Shown here piece after piece: positions 55,839-64,000 of a DNA stretch of 64,000 nt. The stretch comes from Pseudoramibacter porci (lineage in GTDB: Bacteria; Bacillota; Clostridia; Eubacteriales; Eubacteriaceae). Where the stretch lies: contig NZ_VUMO01000002.1 of NCBI RefSeq assembly GCF_009696145.1, positions 1 through 64,000 of the forward strand, read 5' to 3'. The position numbers were made by a program, and so were the translations under genes. How positions within the stretch are numbered: position 1 is the stretch's first letter; the number at the start of each line of letters is the position of its first letter. Under the pieces are notes generated by a model. The model did no database searches and was not told where the DNA came from. It was given only the letters and a program-made list of their open reading frames with translations.

Positions 55839-58800
55839 TTACTCCTCATTATCGTTCAAATCCGCATCAATATCCTGGCCGTTGATAATGCCGAACATAT
55901 CTTCGTCGGAATAATCATCTTCCGTCGCCATCTGATCGTCGGAAGCCCCGGACAAATCGTCGAACAGCGACTGTGCGGCTTCTTCTTCGTCCTGATCTTC
56001 CGCTTCTTCAGCCTCGTGATGTTCGTGCGGTTTCTTCTGATCGAATTCGCCGTTATCGTAAGCTTCCTGAGCCAGGTCGATATCCAGCACGTCGAGGTGT
56101 TCGCCGTCGTCGGTATTGACGGTGACGTCGAGGGCCAGCGCCTGGAGTTCCTTGATCAAAACCTTGAAGGCTTCAGGCAGGCCCGGTTCCGGAATATTTT
56201 CGCCCTTGACAATGGCTTCGTAAGCCTTCACACGGCCGACGACGTCATCGGATTTAATGGTTTGAATTTCGCGGAGGGTGTGCGCTGCGCCGTAAGCTTC
56301 GAGGGCCCAGACTTCCATTTCGCCGAAACGCTGTCCGCCGAACTGCGCCTTCCCACCGAGCGGCTGCTGGGTGACCAAAGAGTACGGGCCGGTTGAACGG
56401 GCGTGCATCTTGTCGTCGACCAGGTGGTGCAGCTTCAGATAATACATGACCCCAACGGTGACGCGGCCGTCAAAGGGCTCGCCGGTTCGACCGTCGTAAA
56501 GCTGAACCTTGCCGTCTTCCGGCAGGCCGGCTTCGACCAAAAGGTCACGGATGTCATTTTCATTGGCCGCATCGAAGACCGGTGTCGCGATGTGCAGGCC
56601 GAGGGAGCGCAGCGCCATCCCGAGATGGACTTCGAGCACCTGCCCGATGTTCATACGGGACGGCACGCCCAACGGGTTCAAGCAGATATCCAGCGGCGTC
56701 CCGTCTGGCAGGAACGGCATATCTTCCTGCGGCAGAATGCGGGAAATGACCCCTTTGTTCCCGTGGCGCCCGGCCATTTTATCCCCGACGGAAATTTTGC
56801 GCTTCGTCGCGATATATACGCGGACCATCGTGTTGACGCCCGGTTTTAAATCTTCGTCTTTATTGGCTCTCGAGAAGACCTTGACGTCGACGACAATCCC
56901 CTGTTCGCCGTGAGGCACTTTCAAAGAAGTGTCGCGGATTTCTCTGGCCTTTTCGCCAAAGATCGCGCGCAGCAGTTTTTCTTCCGGCGACAGATCGGTT
57001 TCGCCCTTGGGCGTGACCTTCCCAACCAGAATGTCTTCGGACTTGACTTCTGCACCGATGTAAATGATCCCGTTTTCGTCGAGTTTCTTCAGGGCGTCTT
57101 CCCCGACGTTCGGAATGTCGCGGGTGATTTCTTCAGGCCCCAACTTCGTTTCGCGGGCTTCGCATTCAAATTCAGCGATGTGAATCGAGGTGTAGCGGTC
57201 TTCCTTCAGAAGGTTTTCGTTGAGCAGGACCGCATCTTCATAGTTGTAGCCTTCCCAGGTCATGAAGCCGATCAGGGCGTTGCGGCCAAGGGCCAGTTCG
57301 CCTTGTTCGGTGGCCATCCCGTCGGAGATGATTTCCCCAGCGTCGACGTGCTGATTGTGGTAAACCAGCGGGCGCTGATTCATGCAGTTGCCCTGGTTGG
57401 TTCTTTCGTATTTCTGCAGGTGGTAGACATCCATGCCTTCGCCTTCGTCCGGACGAATTCGAATGGTATCTGCCGAAACGTAAGCGACAGTTCCGGCGCG
57501 TCTGGCAATCTGGCAGTCGCCGGAGTCGTGGGCCGCTTTGGCTTCCATCCCGGTCCCAACCAGCGGCGCTTCCGGTTTGAGCAGTGGCACGGCCTGACGC
57601 TGCATGTTGGCCCCCATGAGGGCGCGGTTGGCATCGTCGTTTTCGAGGAATGGAATCAGCGCAGCCGCGACTGAGACAACCTGTTTTGGCGAGACGTCCA
57701 TGAAGTCGACTTCGTCGCGGTGGATGGTCGTAAAGTCACGGTTCTTGCCGACACGGCCGGTAACCTGGCTGTTAACGAATCGGTTGTTTTCGTCCAAAGG
57801 TTCGTTGGCCTGAGCGATCGCGTATTCCCCTTCTTCGTCGGCGGCTAAATAGACGACTTCGTCCGTGGCCACACCGTCAACAACGCGGCGGTACGGTGAT
57901 TCGATAAAGCCGTATTCGTTGATGCGGGCGTAAATGGCCAAGGAGCCGATCAGCCCGATATTCGGACCTTCAGGCGTTTCAATCGGGCACATTCTGCCGT
58001 AATGGGAGTCGTGAACGTCTCGCACTTCAAAGCCGGCGCGTTCTCTGGACAAACCGCCCGGCCCCAATGCCGACAGACGGCGCTTGTGGGTCAATTCTGA
58101 CAGCGGGTTGTTTTGGTCCATGAACTGAGACAGCTGAGAGGAACCGAAGAATTCCTTCAGGGCTGCGTTGATCGGGCGAGTGTTGATGAGGCTCTGCGGC
58201 GTCAGGATTTCATCGTCCTGAACGCTCATGCGTTCGCGCACCACCCGTTCCATTCTGGACAAGCCAATTCTGAACTGGTTCTGGAGCAATTCCCCGACAG
58301 AACGCAGGCGGCGGTTGCCCAAGTGGTCAATGTCGTCGGTTTCGCCGATGCCGTATTCCAGGCCCATGAAATAAGAAACCGTCGCGTACAAATCGGAGTG
58401 AAGCAGATGTTTTGGAATCAGTTCACGGTGGCGGCGCTTGATTTCGTCGTGTTTTTCTTCGTCGGAAAGGGCTTCGTCGTTCATGATTTCGTCGAGCACC
58501 GGTTTGTAGACGAATTCGTTGATGCCGAGATCGGACACGTCGAAAGGCAGATCCTGTTCGGTCAAATCGACAAAGTCGTTGCCGATGACGTTGAACGGCG
58601 CTTCTTCGCCGTCAATGGTGATGGCGACGCGAACGGTGTTGATGCCGGCGTTCTGGATTGCCCAGGCCGTTGCCTTGTCGAATTTCTGGCCCTTTTCGAT
58701 CAGGATTTCGCCGGTTTCTTCGTCAATGACGTCGTCAAAAGCGACCTGACCGATCAGACGGGACGCCAGTGCCAATTTTTTGTTGTACTTGTAGCGGCCG

Positions 58801-59624
58801 ACCTTTGCCAAATCGTAACGGCGGTCGTCGAAGAACATCGACGTCAGCAGTGATTCCGCCGAATCGACTGTTGGCGGTTCACCCGGGCGCAGACGGCGGT
58901 AAATTTCCAGAAGACCGCTGACGCGGTTGTTAACTTCGCTGGCAGCGTCCTTCTTCATGGTTTCAATCAAGCGCGGATCTTCCCCGAAGATGCCGATGAT
59001 GTCGCTGTCGTCGCCCAGGCCGAAGGCTCTGAGCATCAGCGTCAGGGAAATCTTACGGGTCCGGTCGATCTTGACCCAGAGTAAATTGTTGGCGTCGGAT
59101 TCGTATTCGAGCCAGGCGCCGCGGTTCGGAATGATCTGGGACTGATACAGCGGGATACGGTTTTTCTTGTCCATTTCGGAGGTGAAGTACGCTCCCGGCG
59201 AGCGGACCAGCTGGCTGACGATGACACGTTCGGCCCCGTTGACGATAAACGTGCCGGTCGGCGTCATTTTGTGAAGATCGGCCAGATAAACCTTCTGTTC
59301 CTTGACTTCGTTCTTTTCTTTATTGATCAGGCGCACGCGGACTTTGAGCGGCTGATAATAAGTTTGATCTCTTTCCTTACATTCTTCGATTGAACACTTC
59401 GTTTTGTCTTCCAGATCGTAATCGACAAATTGAAGCACGAGATTGCCGGTGTAGTCCGTGATTTCGCGCATATCGTCGAAAACTTCCTGCAAGCCCTTTT
59501 CCAGGAACCATTTGTAGGAATCCAGCTGAACCTCCAGCAGATTCGGCATCTCGAGAACTTCTTCAATTTTCGAGAAACTTTGTCTGATACGAAGTCCAGA
59601 TCGAACAGGATGTACTTGTACCAT
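55839..59624 (-). CDS. rpoB: RNA polymerase beta subunit
   Basis: A 1261-residue subunit. The rifampicin region reads [20 protein letters not shown] and [20 protein letters not shown], a sensitive-type sequence. [19 protein letters not shown] and [20 protein letters not shown] are further signatures. The C-terminus has an acidic Glu/Asp tail (about 1190-1261). The ATG at 59624 follows GGAG by 10 nt. rplJ/rplL, normally upstream, are absent; the gene has its own promoter and leader. Confidence 0.98.
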   Translation of the reverse strand: MVQVHPVRSGLRIRQSFSKIEEVLEMPNLLEVQLDSYKWFLEKGLQEVFDDMREITDYTGNLVLQFVDYDLEDKTKCSIEECKERDQTYYQPLKVRVRLINKEKNEVKEQKVYLADLHKMTPTGTFIVNGAERVIVSQLVRSPGAYFTSEMDKKNRIPLYQSQIIPNRGAWLEYESDANNLLWVKIDRTRKISLTLMLRAFGLGDDSDIIGIFGEDPRLIETMKKDAASEVNNRVSGLLEIYRRLRPGEPPTVDSAESLLTSMFFDDRRYDLAKVGRYKYNKKLALASRLIGQVAFDDVIDEETGEILIEKGQKFDKATAWAIQNAGINTVRVAITIDGEEAPFNVIGNDFVDLTEQDLPFDVSDLGINEFVYKPVLDEIMNDEALSDEEKHDEIKRRHRELIPKHLLHSDLYATVSYFMGLEYGIGETDDIDHLGNRRLRSVGELLQNQFRIGLSRMERVVRERMSVQDDEILTPQSLINTRPINAALKEFFGSSQLSQFMDQNNPLSELTHKRRLSALGPGGLSRERAGFEVRDVHDSHYGRMCPIETPEGPNIGLIGSLAIYARINEYGFIESPYRRVVDGVATDEVVYLAADEEGEYAIAQANEPLDENNRFVNSQVTGRVGKNRDFTTIHRDEVDFMDVSPKQVVSVAAALIPFLENDDANRALMGANMQRQAVPLLKPEAPLVGTGMEAKAAHDSGDCQIARRAGTVAYVSADTIRIRPDEGEGMDVYHLQKYERTNQGNCMNQRPLVYHNQHVDAGEIISDGMATEQGELALGRNALIGFMTWEGYNYEDAVLLNENLLKEDRYTSIHIAEFECEARETKLGPEEITRDIPNVGEDALKKLDENGIIYIGAEVKSEDILVGKVTPKGETDLSPEEKLLRAIFGEKAREIRDTSLKVPHGEQGIVVDVKVFSRANKDEDLKPGVNTMVRVYIATKRKISVGDKMAGRHGNKGVISRILPQEDMPFLPDGTPLDICLNPLGVPSRMNIGQVLEVHLGMALRSLGLHIATPVFDAANENDIRDLLVEAGLPEDGKVQLYDGRTGEPFDGRVTVGVMYYLKLHHLVDDKMHARSTGPYSLVTQQPLGGKAQFGGQRFGEMEVWALEAYGAAHTLREIQTIKSDDVVGRVKAYEAIVKGENIPEPGLPEAFKVLIKELQALALDVTVNTDDGEHLDVLDIDLAQEAYDNGEFDQKKPHEHHEAEEAEDQDEEEAAQSLFDDLSGASDDQMATEDDYSDEDMFGIINGQDIDADLNDNEE

Positions 59625-59880
59625 TAGCGTTTGTCTCCTTCGAATCCAATAAAAACACACTCAGACAGCAAAAAAGAAAAGGTATCGATGAAATTTCCGA
59701 CCTTTGATCAGTCAGAAAAACGAATCCGGAAAATAAAAAATTCCTTCAAACCGCCTTTGATCAGCGGTTTCACGCCCATCCATGCCTTTTTGCATTGACA
59801 ATTTATAAAGTTTTTTTGAAGAAATACAAAAATTTTTTAAAAAAATAATGATAAATTTTTGTACTTGAGTTCAATTGAGC
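59625..59880 (-). promoter_or_regulatory. rpoB leader with three hairpins, two with identical loops
   Basis: In RNA order: an 11-bp AT stem TACAAAAATTT/AAATTTTTGTA (59825-59863); AAACCGC/GCGGTTT (59748-59770); and TTTC-GAC/GTC-GAAA (59694-59718). The latter two enclose the same 9-nt loop (CTTTGATCA on plus, TGATCAAAG in RNA). No gene is present. Confidence 0.7.
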
Positions 59881-59909
59881 ATGTTATCACGCCGTTTTAA
59901 GATTGTCAA
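59881..59909 (-). promoter_or_regulatory. Promoter of rpoB-rpoC
   Basis: TTGACA (59904-59909) and TAACAT (59881-59886) are 17 bp apart on the minus strand. Confidence 0.8.
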
Positions 59910-59918
59910 GTCTTCGGA

Positions 59919-59947
59919 TTGACAATTTCTTTTATTTTTTTTATAAT
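59919..59947 (+). promoter_or_regulatory. Promoter of hipBA
   Basis: TTGACA (59919-59924) and TATAAT (59942-59947) with 17-bp spacing on the plus strand: full consensus, 9 bp from the divergent rpoB -35. GCCGTACGGC (59969-59978) downstream is a perfect palindrome and GCCGTTCGGC (60008-60017) a near copy; both are candidate HipB sites. Confidence 0.85.
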
Positions 59948-60046
59948 GCATTTTACAAAGCAAATAAAGCCGTACGGCTCATTTTTTCTCTATATTTTTA
60001 TTTTTTCGCCGTTCGGCTTAATTTTTGATTAATGGGGGAATTTTTT

Positions 60047-60268
60047 ATGAAAATCAATGACACCTCTGAATTTGGTGCCGCCCTGCGCAACCGCAGAAAA
60101 CAGCTGCATTACACCCAGGCTTTTCTTTCTGAATTTACCGGCTTCAGCATCAGTTTCATTTCCGATCTCGAGCGAGGCAAACCCACAGCCGAACTCGGCA
60201 AAGCCCTTTACCTGGCCAATCTGCTCGGGCTCGACACGACGCTCAACGCCAGAGGCACCAACGCTTGA
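60047..60268 (+). CDS. hipB: HipB-like antitoxin (XRE family)
   Basis: A 73-residue helix-turn-helix protein: FGAALRNRRKQLHYTQAFLS then GFSISFISDLERGKPTAELG, typical of HipB. It would neutralise HipA and repress the pair. The ATG at 60047 is preferred to one five codons upstream, because GGGGGA lies 7 nt before it. It overlaps hipA by 4 bp. Two 10-bp inverted repeats in the leader (GCCGTACGGC and GCCGTTCGGC) may be its operators. Confidence 0.85.
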   Translation: MKINDTSEFGAALRNRRKQLHYTQAFLSEFTGFSISFISDLERGKPTAELGKALYLANLLGLDTTLNARGTNA

Positions 60269-61548
60269 GTGTTTTAGACGTCGCCATTGAAATCTGCGGG
60301 CAGCCCGTGCTGGTCGGCACGCTGTCAGGCACTTCCGCTGCGCCGCCCCAGTTTCAATACGCTTCCGATTATCTGTCCCGGGAAAACGCACGGCCCATTT
60401 CCCTGCATCTGCCCCTTCAGAGCGATCCATTTTCGCCGGAAACCACCAAGAATTATTTCGAAGGGCTGCTGCCCGAGGGCTTTACCCGCCGCTCCGTCGC
60501 CGCTTGGATGCACATCGACGCCGACGATTACCTCACCCTGCTCAAAATGCTGGGGCGGGAATGTCTCGGCGCCATCACCATCAGCGATCCGTCCGAGCCG
60601 GCGATTTCGCCCGACTACGAGCCGCTGTCCATGTCCCAGGTGCACGATCTCGCCAACGAGGGCGTGACGGTCTCCGCCGCGCTCGTCACCAAGGCCCATT
60701 TGTCGCTGACCGGCGCCTCGGGCAAGGTCGGCCTTTACCACAGCCCCGACACCGGGGCATGGTTTTTGCCCAGAGGCACTGCGCCGAGCACTCACATCGT
60801 CAAGCAGAGCCACGTCCGTCTCGACAACATCGTCACCAACGAACAGCTGATGCTGACGACGGCCGAGCGTCTCGGTATCCCCGTGCCCCAGAGTTTTATC
60901 GTCAACGTCGGCAGCGGCCGGGACCAGGACGTGCTCCTCGCCACGCGCCGCTACGACAGAACCTTCTCCCGCTCGACGCCAACCCTTAACGGCATGCCCA
61001 TGCCCCAGCGCCTTCACCAGGAGGATTTCGCCCAAGCCCTTGGGATCTCCTCGGAACATAAATACGAAGGGCCGGACGACCATTACCTGCCGCGGATGTT
61101 TGAGCTTCTGCGCCGTTATTCAGCCAATCCTATTGTCGACCAGTTAAAGCTGTGGGACTTAGTCATTTTCAATTTCCTGATCGGCAACACCGACAACCAC
61201 TTGAAAAATTTTTCTCTGCTCTACGATGAAAATCTAGCCGCGATCCGCCTGGCCCCGGCATACGATTTGATCTCGACCTCCATTTACCCGAGTTCCACAC
61301 GCAGCATGGCCTTTAAAATCGGCGATCATCTGTCCCTCGACGACATCACGCCGGCGGATTTTGCCTGCGCCGCCAAAGCCTGCGGTCTCGGCGCCAAAAT
61401 CGCCGCGCAGCATCTGCACCGCCTCAGCCAATCCTTTGTTCCGGCCCTGCAGGCCGCCACCGCGTCACTGGTCGATCAAGGCTTTGTCAACGCTAAACGT
61501 CTCGCCGACCGAGTCCTCAAAACCGGCGGCTGGGAACAATTTGCCTGA
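60265..61548 (+). CDS. hipA: HipA-like serine/threonine kinase toxin
   Basis: A 427-residue HipA-fold kinase. The N-terminal Couple_hipA region (about 1-100) includes NYFEGLLPEGFTRR. The kinase part has the SLTGASGKVGLYH loop near residue 147 (Ser equivalent to the inhibitory autophosphorylation site), THIVKQS with the ATP-binding Lys, the catalytic GNTDNHLKNFSLL near residue 310, and the metal-binding LAPAYDLIS. HipA kinases phosphorylate aminoacyl-tRNA synthetases and induce dormancy. The start is TTG overlapping the hipB stop (TTGA). No disabling change is seen. Confidence 0.92.
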   Translation: MSVLDVAIEICGQPVLVGTLSGTSAAPPQFQYASDYLSRENARPISLHLPLQSDPFSPETTKNYFEGLLPEGFTRRSVAAWMHIDADDYLTLLKMLGRECLGAITISDPSEPAISPDYEPLSMSQVHDLANEGVTVSAALVTKAHLSLTGASGKVGLYHSPDTGAWFLPRGTAPSTHIVKQSHVRLDNIVTNEQLMLTTAERLGIPVPQSFIVNVGSGRDQDVLLATRRYDRTFSRSTPTLNGMPMPQRLHQEDFAQALGISSEHKYEGPDDHYLPRMFELLRRYSANPIVDQLKLWDLVIFNFLIGNTDNHLKNFSLLYDENLAAIRLAPAYDLISTSIYPSSTRSMAFKIGDHLSLDDITPADFACAAKACGLGAKIAAQHLHRLSQSFVPALQAATASLVDQGFVNAKRLADRVLKTGGWEQFA

Positions 61549-61568
61549 AGTAATAAAAAGACACAAAA

Positions 61569-61603
61569 AAACGAGGCTCTGCGTTTTTCTCAGAGCCTCG
61601 TTT
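61569..61603. terminator. Bidirectional terminator between hipA and the surface-protein gene
   Basis: AAACGAGGCTCTG and its exact complement form a 13-bp stem with a 9-nt loop. A seven-T run follows on the minus strand; the plus side has only TTTGCGTTT. It serves both convergent genes. Confidence 0.9.
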
Positions 61604-61679
61604 GCGTTTCAACGCCAAGTCCAAAATGGACACTTCATTTTCTAGATGCTTTTCTAAATCGTCTTTTTGTCCGTTTTTT

Positions 61680-64000
61680 TCACCCGTTCTTTCCACGGCT
61701 TTTCATTACCGCGCCCATGCCAAAGCACGAGACCAGCATCAGGATGAGCCAGAGCGCGATCGTCTGATCGTCCCCGGTTTTCGGGCTCCCTGACCTGTAG
61801 GCCGCGCCATTGGACTGAGCGCCTGCTGCCTGAACCTGTGCAGCGCTGCCGACAGATAAGTTCTGCTGCCGATGGCCTCTCGCTGACGCCGTTCGGCATA
61901 TCATTCGGGCGGCATGGTTCCGGTTGTCCTTGTCCGCTGCGGATTTCCCGATATAGGCGTCCGCGTAAACGATCGCGTATTCCGAGAATTTATCGCTTGA
62001 GAAGGTCAAAGTCTGATCCTGGGCGTTGTAGTCCACCGGGATCATTTCAACCACGCCGTCGTGAAGTCTGAACAGCTTGTAGCTGCGTCTGTAATTCGCA
62101 TCGTTGTTGATGAGGCGCTTCGGAAGCTTCATCGTGATCCGGATCGGCCGCGCCACGTTGTGCAGCTGTGTTTTGGCCTGCGCCTGGTCCTTGACGAATA
62201 ATTGTTTGTACAGGCTGATGTCCACATAAGCGCCAACGATAAGGTCAGGCGCTTTCTTTTCGAACGCATCCTTCGACGTACGGCTGATGGTGTCTGAAAT
62301 ATCGGTATTTTCAAGCCAGATATCCAGGACCGCGCCGTCCGCCACCGCTGACATTTCATTGGCGTCCGCCGTGATTTGAATGACTGACGCCTTGCTCGTG
62401 ATGAGGTCCGTCTTCGGCGCTTCGTTCTTGAGATGAACGTCAACGTTGACATTGCCTTCCACATCGCCTGTCTGGCCGTTCTGATCCGCCGTGAGCACCC
62501 ATGGTTTTGTGCAGGTGCCGGTGAAATTGCCGGTACCCGTCAAAGTGAGCGTGTAAACGCCAGGCTGGCTTGCGGTATCGCCGACGACGGTGTAGGTCAC
62601 GGTCAATCCGTCGACCACAACCGACCGAATCTTCTGGGTCAATGCCTGGTTGTTGAATTTCACGAGTTCGCCCAGGGTCACGTCTGCCTTTGCGATGTCT
62701 TTCTTGTCAATCGTGAGTTTTCCGGCTGCCGATGTGACTGCGTAATTGGCCGTTACGTCTTTGTTTCCGTCCGTGATCTTGATGTCTTCGGCCTTCGTGA
62801 TCGCGCCGCCGTAGGTGCCGGCATTGGTGCCGGAAACACTGTAGCGGACGTCGCTTGTCTGGCCATCGAGCAAACCGTCGACGGTGATGCCGTCGTATCG
62901 GTGCGCCTTTCCGTCGTAAGTAAGGGTGTAGGATTTGCCGGTGAAGCTAACCGGGCGCTTGTTGATGGTGAACGTTCTGTCGATCGTCCCGGTGTAGTTG
63001 CCTCTGCCTGTAATGGTTACCGTCGCGGTGCCGGCATCCACATTGTTGCTGTAATGGTAGGTTAAGTCGGTGTCTTTAACCAGCACCACATGATTGCGGT
63101 CTGCCCTGCCGGTGTCCGTTACCGCCGGTTCGGGTGTGTGCGCTGAACCGTCGTAGGTTACCTCAGCGATTTCACCGACCGTAAAGTCCGGATAATCCGC
63201 GATCGGGCGTGCCGCGATGATCAAGGTGCCGTTATGTGCCGTGATGTCGTAGTTCTTCGTTACATCGTTGTTATCCCCGTCGGTAATGTGGATGTCCTGT
63301 GTCAGTGTTCCTGAATAATGGCCGGCATCTTTTCCTGCAAGGCTGTAGGTCAGATTGCTCGTGTGGCCTGACGCCAGTCCGTCACTGCCGATGGTAACCT
63401 TTGTATAAGTATGAGGATTACCATCGTAGGTGATTTCTGCGGATTCACCGGTGAAGGTGATCGGCCGCTTATTGATGGTGAGCGCCGCGGTTGTCGTTTT
63501 TTCAGACGTCGTGTAGTTCGGGTTCGTGGCTTTCACGTAAATCGTGTACGTCCCCGCGTCGGTCTGTGTCAGATCGCACAAGTCATCGACGTAGCCGCTG
63601 TCCTTATTAAACGAATACTGCACCGTCGTGCCGTCTAATGAATTGATCTTAGCCGTCTTCGTATTGTGATGGGCTGTGCCGTCATAGGTGACGGTATCGT
63701 CAGGCAGATCGACACGCCATTGTGCATCGGTCTTGTTGATCGTCAGCGTACCCGGTGTTGTCGTGATGTCGTAGTTGGCTGTCACGTCGTCACTGCCGGA
63801 TCGAATCGTGACCTGCGTCTTGTCCGCGATGCCGCCGATATAGGTGCCCGCATTTTTACCTTCGAGCGTATAGCCAACAGTGTATTGATGTCCGCTGACT
63901 AACCCGCCGTCATTGGCGTTCACCTGCGTGTAAGCATGATTTTGTCCATCGTAAGTGACCGTATCTGAAACACCGGTAAAGGTCACCGGCCGCTTGTCAA
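61680..64000 (-). CDS. Repetitive MBG/YGX-type surface protein with sortase signal (5' end off window)
   Basis: The frame is open across the right edge; at least 773 residues are visible. It contains about six repeat units of 70-90 residues, each with a TYDG(x)H motif, a Gly-Thr-Tyr strand (NAGTYIGGIADK-like) and an ending TLTINKRPITFTG, as in MBG-type Ig-like domains. A non-repeated domain (about 500-690 of the visible part) follows. The C-terminus is SPKTGDD, a hydrophobic helix (IALWLILMLVSCFGMGAVM) and a basic tail, i.e. a sortase cell-wall anchor. Probably an adhesin; ligand unknown. Confidence 0.88.
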   Translation of the reverse strand, partial: DKRPVTFTGVSDTVTYDGQNHAYTQVNANDGGLVSGHQYTVGYTLEGKNAGTYIGGIADKTQVTIRSGSDDVTANYDITTTPGTLTINKTDAQWRVDLPDDTVTYDGTAHHNTKTAKINSLDGTTVQYSFNKDSGYVDDLCDLTQTDAGTYTIYVKATNPNYTTSEKTTTAALTINKRPITFTGESAEITYDGNPHTYTKVTIGSDGLASGHTSNLTYSLAGKDAGHYSGTLTQDIHITDGDNNDVTKNYDITAHNGTLIIAARPIADYPDFTVGEIAEVTYDGSAHTPEPAVTDTGRADRNHVVLVKDTDLTYHYSNNVDAGTATVTITGRGNYTGTIDRTFTINKRPVSFTGKSYTLTYDGKAHRYDGITVDGLLDGQTSDVRYSVSGTNAGTYGGAITKAEDIKITDGNKDVTANYAVTSAAGKLTIDKKDIAKADVTLGELVKFNNQALTQKIRSVVVDGLTVTYTVVGDTASQPGVYTLTLTGTGNFTGTCTKPWVLTADQNGQTGDVEGNVNVDVHLKNEAPKTDLITSKASVIQITADANEMSAVADGAVLDIWLENTDISDTISRTSKDAFEKKAPDLIVGAYVDISLYKQLFVKDQAQAKTQLHNVARPIRITMKLPKRLINNDANYRRSYKLFRLHDGVVEMIPVDYNAQDQTLTFSSDKFSEYAIVYADAYIGKSAADKDNRNHAARMICRTASARGHRQQNLSVGSAAQVQAAGAQSNGAAYRSGSPKTGDDQTIALWLILMLVSCFGMGAVMKSRGKNG

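Noticed and set aside
59700-59770. Twin rpoB-leader hairpins as an ANTAR target
   Set aside because: ANTAR sites have hexanucleotide loops with A1 and G4; these loops are nine nucleotides and do not fit.

Overview
The window comes from a Gram-positive, anaerobic-type member of the Clostridia. The evidence is the gene order rpoB-rpoC-L7Ae-rpsL-rpsG-fusA-tuf followed by S10-spc-alpha, a KOW protein beside infA, Cys-containing (zinc) forms of S14, S4, L24, L36 and Adk, riboswitch-controlled metabolism, ECF transporters and an (S)PKTG-type sortase anchor. GC content is moderate. A Eubacteriaceae/Pseudoramibacter-like host is a guess from general character, not a proven assignment. Almost everything is on the minus strand. 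The plus-strand genes are a repressor and integrase of a small mobile element and a hipBA pair.

Layout. 1-700: 5' part of an IS110 recombinase with a structured non-coding leader. 0.7-5.4 kb: a CpXC protein, then a stress/redox cluster (ferritin-like protein, flavodoxin, OhrR-like MarR regulator, MacB-type ABC exporter) and a TetR regulator. 5.4-8.1 kb: riboflavin transporter ribU under an FMN riboswitch, an ACT protein and phenylacetate-CoA ligase. 8.2-13.0 kb: an AT-rich integrative element bounded by an 18-bp direct repeat, with integrase, divergent repressor/Cro switch, two replication-type proteins, an origin-like iteron cluster, a winged-helix protein and two HTH-less S24-fold proteins. 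It has no capsid or conjugation genes. 13.1-15.0 kb: aroE and epsC. 15.1-22.7 kb: an L,D-transpeptidase with a very long acidic N-terminus, a stand-alone tandem-ACT protein and lysC, then asd-dapA-dapB under a lysine riboswitch. Just upstream lies a cobalamin riboswitch with its own promoter but no evident target gene. 22.7-26.6 kb: Sir2 deacylase, typA and an SPFH protein.

26.6-59.9 kb is one long translation/transcription superlocus, read right to left: rpoB-rpoC; L7Ae-rpsL-rpsG-fusA-tuf; S10 operon; spc operon with secY, adk and map; alpha operon; ecfA1-ecfA2-ecfT-truA; rplM-rpsI. Promoters with near-consensus hexamers and intrinsic terminators divide it. rplJ/rplL are not upstream of rpoB. 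Instead a divergent hipBA toxin-antitoxin pair sits there, and the rpoB leader carries twin hairpins with identical loops. The right end (61.7-64.0 kb) is the C-terminal part of a repetitive, sortase-anchored MBG-type surface protein that runs off the window.

Lysine and diaminopimelate synthesis (lysC, asd, dapA, dapB) and the L,D-transpeptidase share one neighbourhood, so cell-wall precursor supply and cross-linking may be jointly expressed. No rRNA, tRNA or CRISPR array was seen. All positions, promoter hexamers and stems were read by eye; no database or folding program was used.
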